Shown in pieces: positions 18,473 through 32,802 of a stretch of 64,000 nucleotides of DNA. The stretch covers positions 10,407,501 to 10,471,500 of the forward strand of contig NC_083505.1 in assembly GCF_032362555.1 (NCBI RefSeq), in the 5' to 3' direction. This DNA is from Amyelois transitella. Its lineage: Eukaryota > Arthropoda > Insecta > Lepidoptera > Pyralidae. Positions within the stretch are counted from its first letter, which is position 1. Every line of letters begins with the position of its first letter. Made by a program: the position numbers and the translations under genes. Below the pieces are notes generated by a model. That model was given only the letters and a program-made list of their open reading frames with translations. It searched no databases and was not told where the DNA came from.

Positions 18473-21400
18473 TTAGTGCATCAGTATCTGCATTTGCGCG
18501 AGTTGGCTGTAGGTGTCGCCGGGCATTCTGTACGCGATGTTACCGGCAAACGTGTTGAGGACCTCCGCTTGTTCCCGCAGCCATTCCACTTGCTGAAATG
18601 ATTTATCTTGTTAAAAAACAAATTGTCACTAAAGATGCCTAAAGGTTTGGGTTATATACCGTTTTGCCTTTGCATATTAAAAGATAAGATCAATACAAGT
18701 GTTCAATGACATGGGGGCCTTTGGTAGAATTCATACTGCTATGTAGTTATTACGTAGGTATTTATACTTCATAGCACTGGACATGTTTGATAAAATAAGT
18801 AAATTCACCTTAAAATGTAAGGTACATTTCATACAAAAATTAATTGAAACAAAGAACAAAATATCTATGATAATAACTAAATAAGTTTGAAAAAAGAACA
18901 ACAAAACTGACCTTATTGTTAGCGTGCGCCATCTGCGTATGATCTGCGGCGCGTAGCTTTTGCCTTTGCGCAAGGAGTATAGTGCATAGAGCGCGCAGCA
19001 CGGCGGGCAGGCTGCGCAGGAGTTCGCCGCGGGCCGCGCGCGCTCCCGATACTCGCGCCTCTAACTCGCTGGCGCTAAGTGGCACGAGCGAACATTCGCG
19101 AAGCGTCTGTGGAGAAAGAGTATTGAAAATTTTAATTTATTTGTGTGGTATTCGTATTTTGGTCAAGACAATGCTGATGAGACCTGAAACGCCTTGAACT
19201 TGGAGTTTGTCCTGGCTGCATGCTTCATGGGGAGACCCGAGGGTTCACTTTAGCTAACCAATCGGCTGCCTTCACTTTTCATCAAATTTTACTTTTCTAC
19301 ATTTTGTCACTTAGTTTGGAACATAGAATTACTATGAATATCAGAAACACAGTATATGGTAATTTATAAAAAAAAAATATTATACCTCAAGCGCCGCGTC
19401 ATAGTTCTCGCTATGGAACTGATCGAAGAAGGTCATCAGTTTGCAGAGTTTCGTGTAAGCGTCGACCAAATCCGCAGGCAGAGAGACATCCGCCGAGCGC
19501 AGCCGTCGGGACACGTGGTCGGCCAGCGCCGAGAGCCGCTCCCGAAGCCCGCCGACGCCGCCGCCGCTATTCACCACTTGGGCTAGCAGCACGCAGAATA
19601 GTTCTAGAACTTTCTCTAGTTTCTGGAAATCGGGGGTATATTTAAAGTCATTAGAAAAGTTAAAATCGTGATATAGAATCTTTAAAAAATAGGTACTTTA
19701 TACAGCAATAGCGACCCGCCCCGGCTTCGCAATAAACCTTCCTTGTGAATCACTTCATCTTTTAAACCACCTGCATCAAAATCCATTGTGTAGTGTTTAA
19801 AGAAGATCTAATATACATACATACTAACGCGGGAGACGACTTTGCTTAATACATTTCGATAGTTCTGGCGTCCAATCCTATTCGCAATTATAATAAGTAC
19901 GTCCGCGGCTCCAGTTTATATTACATTACGTTCATATTACAGGTTGTTATCTTTTTTCCATTTTTTACATCTGTATAGTTTTAAAGAAGTGTTTCATTAA
20001 ATTAATGCAGAAAATACTAAATAGAACTTACCCCAGCAATGTCGTACATCGTTATGGCATCTTCAAATAGGCCCTTGTTTACTAATTGTTCCGCTACATT
20101 GAGAGCAATCACCTAAAAACAAAAAATATTTATAAAGAAAATATATATGGATCATCGACCAAATTAACCTTATTGTTAAGCATAAAAGCAAACATTCATT
20201 TTCAATGAAACTTCGAAGGGTCGGTGAACGGGCCGAGGTTTTGTTGTCTGTCTGTCTGTGTGTGTGTCTGAATAAAAAAGAATATTTCCCGTTCAAGATA
20301 CGTCTTGTCGTCTTAGTCTCGATGTCGATTGTCCTTTTTTTCACAGTCTGTCAGTCGGTTTTAGTCATCTAATTTGTCAAGTCAAAGAGTGTTTGTCCAT
20401 GGAGGCTGAACGGTACTACCAATAAATATTTACCTTGCTGTCAATCTGAGTGTTGTTGAACTCGTCTAACAACCCTGGACTGCGCAGTGCGGTGACGGGC
20501 TCCATCCGGCCGAACAACAAGTCGTAGTCGCGACTCTCAAGCGCAAGGTCGGTGCAACAGCACATGAATAAATTCTTGCCGCTGGGGTCTTTGAGGTTTC
20601 TGTAAAATATGTAAAGAACTCAAGACTGGATTAAAATAAGAGAAACTAACTGACATATTGAGACGTCGTGCAAAGGCGATCTCCCCTGCGCCCTCTTCAC
20701 AGCGCGGGAGCCCTATACAAGCGCGTGCACGCCCCGGGCCTTCGCCTTTGGACTGCTACAGCGCTCTTCTAGTTATGTAGCTGGTTATCCTCTGACGGCT
20801 ACTAGCTGAATGTAGTGCCTATAGCTAAACCCACACTCTCTTATATAAATGTTGTATAAGTAATCAATTAATTATCTAATAATAATATTGTAAAACTATC
20901 AATGCAAATTTGGCATACCTTGTGATCTAATGAGATTTCACGAAATTCCTACTAAAACGGAATAAACGGGATTTGAAAGCAAATGGAACGGCAAATGAAA
21001 CAAAAGAAGTAAGCTTAGTTCATGATAAGTGGAAAAAATTATTGTTGTGCCTTTTTCTCCACTATAGCGGCTTATATATTAATAAGAGATTATAATAATA
21101 AGAGATTATATACATAATAAAATTTATACAAACCTCAAAAAGAAGTAATAATGTAACGCGTCAGAAGGGTCGGTGAGCTCGAACTTCCTCACGTACAACA
21201 GCAGCAGGCGCGCCAAATTGAGGCGCCGCAGAGGAGACGGGTCGTCGGTGTCCACCGACACTGTAAATAAATCCACACGAATAATAAAGAGAAAAGATTA
21301 GTATGTAGGTAACGAAGGTATTTGTTTGTATCGAATAACTCAAAAAATACTAAACCGATTTCGATTAAATTTTGTACTCACACAAATAGAATATATCTTT

Positions 21401-24400
21401 AGGAATAACATAAGCTTCTTTTTTTCTATAAATTCCCATAGGGGCGAAGCTAATTATTTATATAAATCGATAGATACGTAGATCAACTAGGTATTTTCTA
21501 AATTCACAAACAAAAACCAAAACGAACCTCCACCATAAAAATTAAAACAGACATGATAAAGCTATTTTACATTGTACTTCACAACCTTGACCAGTAATAA
21601 AAAGACTTACATAGAGGAGCTTGGACATTCCGCGGAGTGCCCAGCATGTAGACGTCGTGAAGCGCGAGGGCCATGTGGACGCCGTGCACTTGATACCTGC
21701 AAAATATGTGCGTCAGCATCTTCCATTTTTAAAACTATTCCTGCCCCATAATGGCACGCGCGACGCTGTTTTATCGCAAGTAAAGCTTTCGCTGTTTAGC
21801 TTTTTATTATGACGAGAAACGAGACGGCAACGCACGATAAAAAAGGCGTCGCGCGTACCATGCTACGGGGGCTGGCTTAAAGAAAACTGGGTATTGTAAA
21901 TTATTTCGAAGTTTATTTTTTGTCAATTTATTGAAAATGCACTTAGATTTTGAAAATAAAAGTATTGTCTCAAAAGTAGAAACACCTGGAAATAGTGCAG
22001 TTTACCTTTTTAACACGCATTCATTAAGCGGTCACTAATTTCACTAGAGTTTTAATCTTATGACTTAGTTATGAAGATTTAAAAGCGGTTTACAAAGAAG
22101 CAATATACCTGGGTATTCTTGATAAGAATTCGATGGCGGGTTCAAATTGCCCAGTCAGGGTCAGCACTTGAAAGTAAACGAGGGGTTTCTCATACGCGTG
22201 ATAGTGAGTCTCACCTGAAACAACAGGATCGTCATAGTATCTAAATCAAATGCAAAATTCAATCATTTGACTGCCCCACACTAAACAAAAAACTGGATTA
22301 AAAAGATTATTCATTGGCTGGCCCAATGTTAATGAACAGTTTGACAGAGCCATAAGAAGTGCCATTGGCCGGACAAAACTTTATGATCAATAGGAATGAT
22401 GACAAGGTCTTAAAACAACATAAATTGTATAATAAAATGATAATATTGAATACACGTTATTTAATACAGTGCGGGAATTTTCATTATGATTTTAACGCCA
22501 TAAATGTTTTATATTCATTCAAAATATCAATTTTAAAAATTCAACATTAAAAATATCTATGCTATGTGTTATACGATATAACTTATATTATATCTACACA
22601 GTCATACATCGTTATATCTCAATCAGTTTATTGATGCGATTATTTCAAAAATATATTTTTTTAATTTGTCGTCATGACTATTTGTGCCGTTGGATAGCTA
22701 CAAAAGACACGTGAGGAGGTGAGTTCACAAACCATATTCCTCTAAGATCAATTTCTGCAGATCGGAATACGAGAAAGACTCCGTGTCGTTGGGCGGGCGA
22801 GTCTTGATGATGGAGAGTTTGAGCCACAGGTAGTCGTCGGCGGTGCGCGCCACCTCCGAATGCTCGTCGCTCACGTCGCAACAACCGATTACGCAGTATA
22901 CCTGAAAGAGGACGAAGGTATAAATATCTATTTAATTAATTATTATAACGTTACTAGCTAATAACCGCGCAGTTTCGCCCGCGCAAATTTAGCGCCATCT
23001 ACACGCGCGAATTTAGCGCACATACAAAATAAAACAGGTTTTTTGCACGGAATCTACAGTTTTTACAGGTATAAAAAGCACTATGTCCTTCTCCAGACTC
23101 CTAATTATACGCAAAATTTTACGAAAATTGATTCAGAACATAACATGTGAAGAGACATCAAACAAATAAATTTACTTTCGCATGTATACAATTAGTATGG
23201 ATACCTAGAAAAGAGTTGGATTTTTAGGCACTGTGTTACTTGGGTCCCCAGACAAAGTGAAAAATAGAATTGACACCTCGCTTTTTTAATTGAATAGTTT
23301 AAAGATTCTAGTGCCTGTGTAATTGATAAAAAGTATTCAGCTCTTACCATAGCTCTCAAGCAGCAATATTAGGAATCATACTTACAGCCAAAAGAGGCTT
23401 AACGATATTTTAATAAAACAAATGACACTTACAGCTCTTTTGTACGGATCCGTGGAGTTTCGAACTTGTATGCGGTACTGGAAGTTGATAGCGGTCTGCA
23501 ACTTGTCGCTCAGAGGCTTCTCGGGGGTTCTAATGTGTTCCTCTAAAGCTGATATGAATTCCTCGTGATCGCGTCTGAAAATCATCAAGCTAAATTACCT
23601 AAACTGAAATATAAAGAATTCACCCAGTATATATAATGCTGATTTTACTGAAAGTTTATCTTCGGAAATCCCCTTCCACCTAGAAGTTTCCCCTAGTACT
23701 GACAGCCTGAAAAGAATTGTAAATTCTATCATATTTTTCTGACAAAAAAAAACCACATACCCAGCTTTCCGCAAACAATGTAAGGCAGCGTTTGCGTCGC
23801 CGCTTCTCAGACAGTAGTACACCATCGGCCAGAGCGGACGGTCATCTATGACGCCGTCGGTCAGCCCCTGCATGCTCTGACCTTGTAACCGCAGGCCTAC
23901 GAAGCCCCGCACCAAAGGGTAGGTACCGGGCTCGCCGCCGCGCATTGCCGCTGAAGGGTTCGAGCGTACAACGTCGCTCATGTATTGTTTGTATCTGAAA
24001 AGTTGTTGGGCATTACAATCCGGTATGAAGGTCAAATATGACTGCAATGACAGTGCTTTCCGTTCTATGCTAACATCGTACCATCCTTTTAAATGTATAT
24101 CCTCCGTCCGTCCCGTCCGTCCGTTTAAGAGGTGTTCAGAATCATAATTTTACAAGTAAAATAGAAGTCACATTTATTACAGAAATAATTAAACAAATTG
24201 AGATTAAGATTAAAATAGTGACGGGTTGCTAGAAAATTTTTACAGAATCATATTCATTATATATGTAGATACTCAATATAGAACCTCATGAACCATACAG
24301 CTATCCATAAAAATAGTAATTTCAAACATCATAGTGTATGGTCATACCTCTTTTCCAAATACTTCTTCCCCTGTGCAATGAGACACTGCTGTATGGTTTG

Positions 24401-26109
24401 ATTGCCTCTAGCTTTTAGTGGATCTTCATCTCTGACCAAAGCTGGTATATTTGCCATTGTCTTTATAATCTCCCACATTTCCTTTACTTTCTGAAATATA
24501 ACACATAAATGAAAGAAATAAGATTTTAAACTTTAGCTTTGCATAATACTATTTATACATAATACAGGGTTGTTTGGAGACCACAGAGACGTCTGAGATA
24601 AAATATAAAGGTATGTTAGATGCACCTTTAACTCCTGATTTATTAAAAAAATAGTATAGTACAATACTTAAAAGCAAAATCAATTTTAAAAAGGTATTTA
24701 ACCTTTTTTTTTGTATGAACAGACTGACAACGTAAACTTCTCTCTGGCAAAAATATTTTTCATAATTATTCAACCTTCGAATAGCCTGACGAAAGAGTTC
24801 CATGCACAAGCATTTGTATATGTATATAAAACGGAAATATTGTCTATTTGTTCCTTAGTTATTATTATTTTTGTGTTACTATAATGGTTCACAATGTGTT
24901 CCTAAATAAGTTCAAACTCATAAATTCAAACACTCAAAACAAGTTATACTTACTGGATCATTGAATTCCTCGGCCACTTGTGAAAACTTCTGATGCAATG
25001 CTGTCCTTGACTTAGACCCTTGAAACACCAGCTTATTGTACTGTCTCACTTGCCTTGCATATGCTGCTTCAATATTATCTAACATAGAGTGACCAAATTT
25101 CTTTGGTGCATCAGCAATGCTTGGGGGTTCAGGCGCCCGTTTTAGGTCCAACCAATTCTGGGATGGACCTATCATGGCATTCATTAGTTTTATCTTCTCT
25201 CTATTCCATTCGGAAAGCATGTGCTCCCATTTTTGGTCTTCAGTAGTTTGCAGAGACTAAAAACATTTTATTTGTTGCATAAATATTTATAATCTATAAG
25301 CTAGGGTGGGCTTTCCTTTTGGAAGTAAAAGTCCAAGATATGGAAGAGTTAATGTATTAGTTGTTTGATAGTGAATGCACTTACATGATTGCAAGTGGTA
25401 CTATGGAATAGGATCATTCTATCTCTTTTTCATGGATGTCATAAAGTGCGACTTAGGGATAGACCAATAAACTTGTAATAGTTCTTTTAGGTCAGATTAC
25501 CTAGCAACCTGTTACTATTTCAATCTCAATTCTATTAATCTTGCACGGACGGTAATGCATGCTCAAATATAAGCTTGGCAATTCATACTTTGCAAGACTG
25601 CTCTAGCTCATGATCATATGTATGTATGTACTTACATTTTTGTTAACTTCATCAATAAGGGACAAAATTGCATTTTCTCTTTCATTCCTCAAAAAGCTTT
25701 CAATATCTGAATCTGCTATAGGTTGTAGAGGTTCGAATGTACGTTTTGAACTTAGTGTTTCTAGTTTCTGTGAAATTTGCTGTAAATCTATGCCTTTAGA
25801 TCCAAATAGAAGATGTCTGTAATGAAACAGGAAACAAATTGTATTCAATAGAGTAAAATTAAATATTTATAATATGTAAATTTATACGGTAATATTCATT
25901 TGATGCTTAATAATAAGGTTAAATTGATCAAATACATACGCTTGAATGTCGTTGGCGCCAGATTGTATCACTCTTGAGTAAAGTTCTTGGGATGCTTCCA
26001 ACACTTGCCCCAACGATCTCTCGACTCTAGGTAGTTCCTCATTTCCTTCGATTTCAGTCGTCAGCTGCTCTGCTTGTTGTAATAACTTACTAAAATCCTC
26101 ATCTGCCAT
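18473..26109 (-). CDS. NUP93: Nuclear pore complex protein Nup93 (Nic96 family)
   Basis: Fifteen exons on the minus strand: 26109-25940, 25816-25636, 25256-24954, 24490-24348, 23994-23761, 23574-23433, 22901-22733, 22214-22109, 21696-21611, 21260-21134, 20599-20434, 20112-20032, 19622-19386, 19106-18912 and 18592-18473 (stop TAA 18473-18475). They sum to 819 residues, the same length as human NUP93. The N-terminal amphipathic helix ([17 protein letters not shown]...ELPRVERSL) anchors the inner-ring Nup62 complex. The rest is the alpha-solenoid, with [65 protein letters not shown] and [20 protein letters not shown] as clear blocks. It is a structural scaffold nucleoporin of the inner ring. Exons 13-15 at the 3' end are GC-rich compared with the AT-rich introns. 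Confidence 0.96.
20665..20760. other. GC-rich patch in NUP93 intron 10
   Basis: A roughly 100-bp GC-rich segment in an AT-rich intron, with short complementary arms CAAAGGCGA (20671-20679) and TCGCCTTTG (20742-20750). No exon-like frame fits the flanking phases. Confidence 0.35.
21335..21455 (-). repeat. Degraded RTE-like tail in a NUP93 intron
   Basis: The reverse complement carries the AGCTTCGCCCCTATGGGAAT start and an AATCGAAATCGGTTTAG-type segment shared with the fragments at 45819 and 46825. Confidence 0.55.
21745..21880. repeat. Foldback (MITE-like) repeat, copy 3
   Basis: Shares TTTCGCTGTTT, the CGATAAAAAAGGCGTCGCGC block and the CATGCTACGGGGGCTGGC end with the copy at 2366-2475. Confidence 0.55.
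25400..25628 (+). repeat. SINE-like repeat (family S2), copy in NUP93 intron 2
   Basis: Carries GGATCATTCTATCTCTTTTT, CATGGATGTCATAAAG, AGCAACCTGTTACTATTTC and a TATGTATGTATG end that abuts the second NUP93 exon's donor. Confidence 0.65.
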
Positions 26110-26690
26110 GGCGTAAACGTATAGGTTAAGTTCAAGAAGTTTTATGAAAAACCTAATACTACTGCAAATCGAAGAACGGGTAAATACTGAAGATGAGTTT
26201 AACTTAAAATAAACTTCAATAATTGGATCAAAACTAATTTTTATAATTTTATAAACAAAAAACCGGTAGAAAAACGCGACGCCTGTTTACAAATTGACAT
26301 TGACTGACCGACCTGAGTCCTGACTTTGACATCTTATCTTACTAGTATTGCCAGTGTAAAATAAAGTTAGAAGCCCTTTAAATTATAACCCAATCGATTT
26401 TGATATTCTATCAGTTTTGCAAAACCATTTAGTTTTTTTTTCAATATACTTATATCTTTTTGTTAAAATAAAAGAGAGCAAGGAGTCTTTCGATAGATCT
26501 TCGTGAATCTTTTCCATCCTGTCCCTGGATTGGGTAAATCTTGGGCAAAATTGGGAGACCCTACCAAAATTTGATCATGATAAAAAACGCTTTCTATAAT
26601 ACGACATAAATAATAGGAAAGAGTCTGGGTGGTATTCTATGTATAGAACTGAGAATAATAAAAAATAGAAATAAATTAATATTTTTTATT
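26110..26690. promoter_or_regulatory. NUP93 promoter side and UPF2 3' flank
   Basis: ATTGACATTGACTGACC at 26293-26309 lies 185 bases upstream of the NUP93 start codon and is the local TGACA-type motif. AATAAA on the minus strand at 26685-26690 is a candidate UPF2 poly(A) signal. No further gene is seen. Confidence 0.5.
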
Positions 26691-27182
26691 ATGGAGGTGC
26701 CTGCTATGTGTAAAATAACCAAGGATCTTACATTCAATTCTTAGGAATAACAAAATGAACATTATGAAATATCAAACAGCTAAACAAATTCTATTCAGTG
26801 TGCAAAATTAATTAATCATATAATTATGAATCAACAACTTGTTAAAATATGGAAGACAAACATTTTTAACTATTACTCTCTTGACAATGAGTTCTACTTA
26901 GCAAATTCTGGTTCAAATTAGAGCTATTACTGCGTCTTTGCAACTAGGTGCAAATGTCAATTTATCAATATTTTTAATCAATGTAATAATAACTAACGAA
27001 TACAATATAAATCTGATTATCCATATACCCCTCCCATTTTCCGGCGCCTTAAGTGTAAACGAATGATGTTAATAGGTATTTCAACTCTATTATCTTGTCG
27101 ACTGACAGTCTTTCTGAAGTACCGCAGTCGCTATCAAAAAGCCGCCTTTTCCAAAAAAGTAGTTTATGCATTGTTCCGTTCC

Positions 27183-30100
27183 TCATTTAAATTTCTTAGG
27201 TCCAAAAATGAGGTCGGCGTCCGGAGCACCTTTCGGATGTTGATACTTCTGTCGCACGTGTAATCCCCTATTAGGGTTGCCGCTTCCACCCGACCCGCCG
27301 CCACTTTCAGCGCTGTATTCTTCCTCTTCTTGCCTCTCTGATATGTTCAGTGTCAATCTGCAATAAAATATACTTCATCAATAGTAAACATAATATATAT
27401 GCACAAAATAGTGATTGTTTATAGAAGAAAAAACCTAAAATGAAATTTCCCCTCATAGTAAGAGCATCAAGGTTATTATTCAAATTAATGTACGTCAATC
27501 AAAAGTCATTAATGTAGAATTTGAACCAGAATACTTTGAATCAGGTATTTACGAGTCAAATGATTAAGGCAAAATAAATCCCAAAAAAATACCTTTTAAC
27601 TCTCTCCATCTCTTGTTTATCAGCCAAGGCTTGTTGCTGCAGGTTGCTCGCCAATTCAGGCGGGGCGCTGAAAGACTTGTACTGCGGCTTAGTCCCTTTC
27701 CTGACCATCAGCACAAACTCCACGCCCTGCTCCCCTTGCTATGACAAAAGTTAATCATCTATTGAAACAAGAAATTATAATAAAAGGAAAGAAAGTATTT
27801 AAGTACAAATTTAAAACACGTAACACAAGTTTGTCATAGTGTATAGTGTTTACGCAAGCCCTTCATTGAAAAATTTACCAGCAACTGTTCGTAGGTCTTC
27901 TTAGTGGCCTGCCTGCATGTGACCGGCACGGCTATATCTCTCTGCTGGGGCCTGCTTTCACGTTGCCTCTCTGCTATGTTCTCCATCACCATTTTCTCGA
28001 AGGCAGTTTCAAATTCTGTATCTTCTACCTGAAAAGTAAAATATGTTTATATGTTGTTTTAATACAACAAGTGAATATTACTTTTTTATCTGGAACTAGC
28101 TTTACCAGTGAATGAGAAATATTTTTACTACTGACAACCCACTCTCTTATAAATACGGGGATGTATCAAAAGGAGTGCAATATACTAGATGCCTATGTTA
28201 CTCTTAACGATTTATCTCTGTGTCAAATATCATTAAAATGTGTAGAGCAGTTACTTGTTTGTTCGTTACAAACAAAAGCACAATTTTATTTCTCGTAATA
28301 ATATTAGTAACATAATTATACTTACAGGTTTAGGATTCGGTCTTCTAGGTTCAATAGCCAAATCCTCAGGTTGCAAATCATTATCGTCATTTGCCGTGTT
28401 CTCCGTTATGGGTTCATCTTCAGAGCTTTCTTCAGGCAGGTTAGGGTTGTCAGTTTCATCATCCGTCTCCATTATAGTGTCAAGTCCATCGTTAGCACTA
28501 TCATCGCCCTGGTCTTCATCATATTGTTCTTCTTCACCCAACTCAGGGTACAAAGTCTGTCGCAGCTCCTCAATGGCATCTTTACATTGCTGCCAACTCG
28601 TAAATAGCACCAGCTTCGGCCTAAGCGTCGACAAACACTCTTGATAAATATATTTCACGTAAATAGGAAACTTATTTTCTTCAGTCCAATGGGGATCCGA
28701 ATATTTGAACCAGTAATAGTTTTGGAAGAATACTAGGAAATAATCCAGTTTCTTCTTACTAGAGCCGCTATTAAAATACGCTCCGCAAGTCTCGAGCAAC
28801 GCGCATACCAGTCTTATCCTAAACACATTGTCAGGCGGGTCTAATGGAGACACATTGCTATGGTCATTGGTCACTCCAAAAGTGATAAAGGAGTACAAGA
28901 CTGTGAAAACGTCGCGGGAATCCAGTAATTTGTAATTGTACAGTTCTCCAAGGTATCTGACGGTGGCGATTCTTCTCTGGTTGTATTTGGGATGGGGATC
29001 TTCCATTGTTACTCGTATTTCCTCTATGATGGTGTCCACCACAGCAGGTGCCACTACTTCTTGCCAAACCGCTAGTTCAGCTGTGAGCCGAGCTAAGGCC
29101 CTTCTGGCACTAGCCCGAACCCTCCAACCACCGGCCAAGTGCTGAATAGCAACAGCTGATATTTCAGGGTCATCCCAATTCAACTTGCGCATTAATCTTA
29201 GAATCTTCTCCTCATTACTTTTCTGTAGGTCTTCGTGAAGTGTCTTTCTGATGAACTGGTGCATTGGTGGCTCTTCTTCTTTAGGCTGAGCAGGCGCTTC
29301 AGGTGGACAGACATAGTAAAACGCATTTTCTATCTGTGTCACGTAACGGGAATCTAGAGCTGACACGGTCTAAAAAAATCATATAACTGAAGTATAGATA
29401 TATATATGGATAAGTTTCTTACTAAGAATAGTCATAAGATATAAAAAAACTTTCAAAATTGTTATACAGAATGTACATTGCAAAAAAAATCTGCTTGGTG
29501 AAGCAAAATGGACCATCCTCAAAAGGAGCAAATATAGATACATAGGATAGGAGTTAATAATTTTACCATACCTTTTTCCTCATCATTTGTTGTAAATAGA
29601 TCATGGTCCGTTGATGTGTGTCAGGATTGCAGTACAGGAACCTCCCGCAGGTTTCCAGCAAATTGCAAGCCATCTCGATGTGGTGGTGCTTGAAGTCGTG
29701 TAGCAACACTTTTACACAGTATAACGCTTCCATCTTCGAGTACAACCCAAATTTCACTAGTTCTCCTATAAATCTGACTACTTTTATCTGTAAAAGAAAT
29801 GTTCCAGTCTCTTATCTCAAGTGGTATAGAATATGTACATAAGAACGAACTTGGCTGATCCCGAGAACATTTTTAGGAATACCTTTCTTTCTTTTCTATG
29901 TTATGGCTTCCACCGGACTTTCGGGGATTCTGCCACTGTCATCATGGTTTGAAGAGATACAAAGTTACGAAATTGGGCGATGGATGGTTATAGCAGTAAA
30001 AACACACAAACCTTTGATTCAATGTTGATTTGATCCTTTTTCCTCACATGGTACTTGAAATCTTGTTTCAGCATTTGGCATAAATCTACACAGACATCTG

Positions 30101-32802
30101 GCAACACCGGATACAATATAGCTGCGAATCTTGAGTAAAATGGTAACAAATCAAGTCTAGTCCTGGCAACGCTGAACAAGACTCTTGTTAGCTTTTTACG
30201 ATTGTTCTTAGTGTTGAGGTTTAGCACAAAATCTACGGCAGCGTTATCTATCAGTTCTCTATTTATACAATTTGGTAATTCATTTAGGAAAGCATCAAGG
30301 GCATACCTATAACAAGCAATTAAAAATTAAATTCATTAATCAATATTGACATTGTATTGTTTTTATTTATACCAACCAGCCACGGCTTCGCCCATGGTAC
30401 AAACATAGCCTATACATACATCGTGGTTCATACACCCGCAGATAATGAATCTTTATAAAAAGTGAAGGTGAAATTTTTTTAATGATCTTCAGTATATCCG
30501 AAGTTTATCCATTACAAACAATAATCCAAGCTCTCGTTCTACCTCTTTATAATATTATAGAAAGAAGTTTATGTATAAGTATGGGTTGATGAATACATAC
30601 TTATTAGAAATGTTAGATGGTTGGCTCTCCTCCTGTTCCACATCCGTCACAGTGGGAGGATCCTCGCTGTCACTGAGTTCGTCCTCTTTCAAGTCTTCAT
30701 CCAACATCTCTTCTGTTACTTCCGTTTTATTCTTTACAGTCTAAAACATAATAACTGTAAGGTTAAACGATGTTTTCTTCCTCCTGGCTTTATTATATAT
30801 TCTGGGTTGCATCCTCACCACTTTGAAGTGGAGCCCGGGGTATGCCTTTGTCCATGGATTGTGATTGAGTCAGGTTTTCACACATCAACTCCCATCTGAC
30901 TTTAGCAACCATTGTAGGTAAACCTAACCCATATTGGATCAATCATGATTACATATCCTGTTGACAGATGTTGAATCCAGCCATCCCGTTTATGCAGGTG
31001 TTCTCATAATATAAGAGCATCAAATCGGTTACTATTGAAAAAAGTCATTGGTACACAGCCTAAAGTGAGATTGGAACCTATGTTGAATGTGGCCTATCCA
31101 TCTTTTCAAGACTGTTGGCTCTATCTACCCTGCAAAGGATGATGTAGATGTGATTATTTGTATGAAAAATGAGTATGATGGTCTTACCTCCTTAGGTTGA
31201 TAGTTAGGCATGAACACTTTCAAGTCAGGCAAGCACGTATAGAATGTTCTAGTATCTTCGTCTTGCCAAGGATCTGTGCCAGCTTGCATATTGAACTCCT
31301 CAGTCCCGCCAATGCTGACCGTGCCTTGGGTCTCTGTCACCACCAGAGACAGAGTGGGGGGTTCACCAGCCTCTCCCAATTCCTCCCCTAAGACTTCAGC
31401 AAAACTTTGGGCACCACCCAACAATTTGTCATAGGTTGCCTTAAAAAAATACATTAATCATTGTATGTAATCTCAAAGCTGTATCATTTTCAACCCTGAC
31501 ATATAAAGTACTACCTTTTGTAGGGCTTCAGTTTCATAGAAGTTTTCAGAAAAAGTAACCTTCTTGCTTTATATACCTATTTCTGAAGGTTCTACCTGTC
31601 TCTGTATGAAATATCATGCAGATTGGTGCAGTTGAATTTTATTTAATGCCCTACAAACAAACACAACCCTTTTTCTCTAAATAGGTGTTGTTAATGTTTA
31701 TTTATTTATGGTGGGGTGGTAATAAATTATTTAAAACAAACATACAAATACAAAAAAGATAAACCTACAATATTAAACTATTATTGAGAATACCTGATGC
31801 AATTCTAATTGATCTTTCCTCTCTTGTGACAGCTCTCCCCTGGTATGTAACGTGCGCTGATTGGCTGCATGCAGAGCCTGTAGTTGTGCTTTCACGGCCA
31901 ACAGGTGTTTGGTTAAAGACATAAAATAATCCTTCAATAATGTTCGCACAACAGTCTGTTTCTCTGCTGGCAAAAATGTGTTCCTTGGCACTGTTATACT
32001 GAGTTTCTGTAAGATTTTAAGACTTATTACAATCTTAAAAATTGTAACTAGAGCAATTAGAATTAAAAAGAAAAGTTAAGAAAGTAAAAGAACAATGAAT
32101 AATTACCTCTGCAGTTTCTCTGATTTTCTTTGGCATAAGACCAGCATAATCTTCACCACAATGTTTGCAGAAAGACAGTAATATTGGGATATTGTTGTGC
32201 TCTTCCTTGTCCATATTAATAAGAACAGTGAGAACATTACCCAACAGTGGCAAACCAGTTTTGTTTGCAAATATTCCCACTGCAACAAGCTCTGCATAGA
32301 ATCGTATGTCAACACGCAATTTTGAGGAATTTGTGATTTTATCTGTAGCTTTGAAAGTCAGTATCTTTTGCCAATTTTCAAAAAAGTTTGATGAGAAATC
32401 TGTGTAAGTGCGATGAAGAACAGAACATATATTTATAGCAGCCGGAATATCAGACATCTTTAATTTTGCTTCGGCAATTGCTGCTGCTACTTCAGATATA
32501 TATTTTGTCAAATTTAATACACTAAAGTCTTTCAAAAGAGTATCCATTTGAGTTGCACTAAAAGATTTCAGTTTCTTTACAAATGTGGTATTTTTCTTCA
32601 GACCAGAATCCAACTTAGAGAAATGATTTTCAGGTGGCCGAACACAGGTTAAATTCAGATTTCGCATTTCAGTTTTTTGTTTGATTCGCGCCTCTAGATT
32701 ACTAATATATTCCATGAGAACAGCTTTTTCATTATCTTCGGTGTTTGCGGTAGCATCTTCCTCAGTTTTTTCTGTACTAATACCTTGCTCTGTCGAAGTC
32801 AT
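27183..32802 (-). CDS. UPF2: Regulator of nonsense transcripts 2 (UPF2)
   Basis: Ten exons on the minus strand: 32802-32107, 32006-31794, 31439-31188, 30740-30601, 30306-30012, 29787-29572, 29369-28326, 28028-27879, 27738-27593 and 27357-27183 (stop TGA 27183-27185). They sum to 1108 residues; human UPF2 has 1272. The first MIF4G domain lies roughly at residues 110-330, the second at about 430-610, and the third at about 620-870 within the long exon 7 (PMHQFIRKTLHEDLQK, IATVRYLGELYNYKLLDS, FRIRLVCALLETCGAYF). A strongly acidic stretch at about 880-945 and a basic C-terminus follow; in the family the C-terminus binds UPF1, and MIF4G-3 binds UPF3. UPF2 bridges the exon-junction complex and UPF1 in nonsense-mediated mRNA decay. 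The N-terminal basic region is shorter than in vertebrates, as the MTSTEQGISTEKTEED start is acidic. Confidence 0.96.
31083..31165 (+). repeat. SINE-like repeat (family S2), 3' fragment in UPF2 intron 3
   Basis: Carries TTGAATGTGGCCTATCC, TTTTCAAGACTGTTGGCTC and a GATGTGATTATTTGTATG end. Confidence 0.65.

Noticed and set aside
20247-20268. GTCT/GT microsatellite as a functional element
   Set aside because: Short simple repeat in a NUP93 intron; nothing suggests a role.
23595-23715. An extra NUP93 exon at about 23616-23700
   Set aside because: It has splice-like ends and an open frame, but the phases do not fit. Joining 23761 directly to 23574 gives the conserved KAGRDHEEF junction and the family's usual length.
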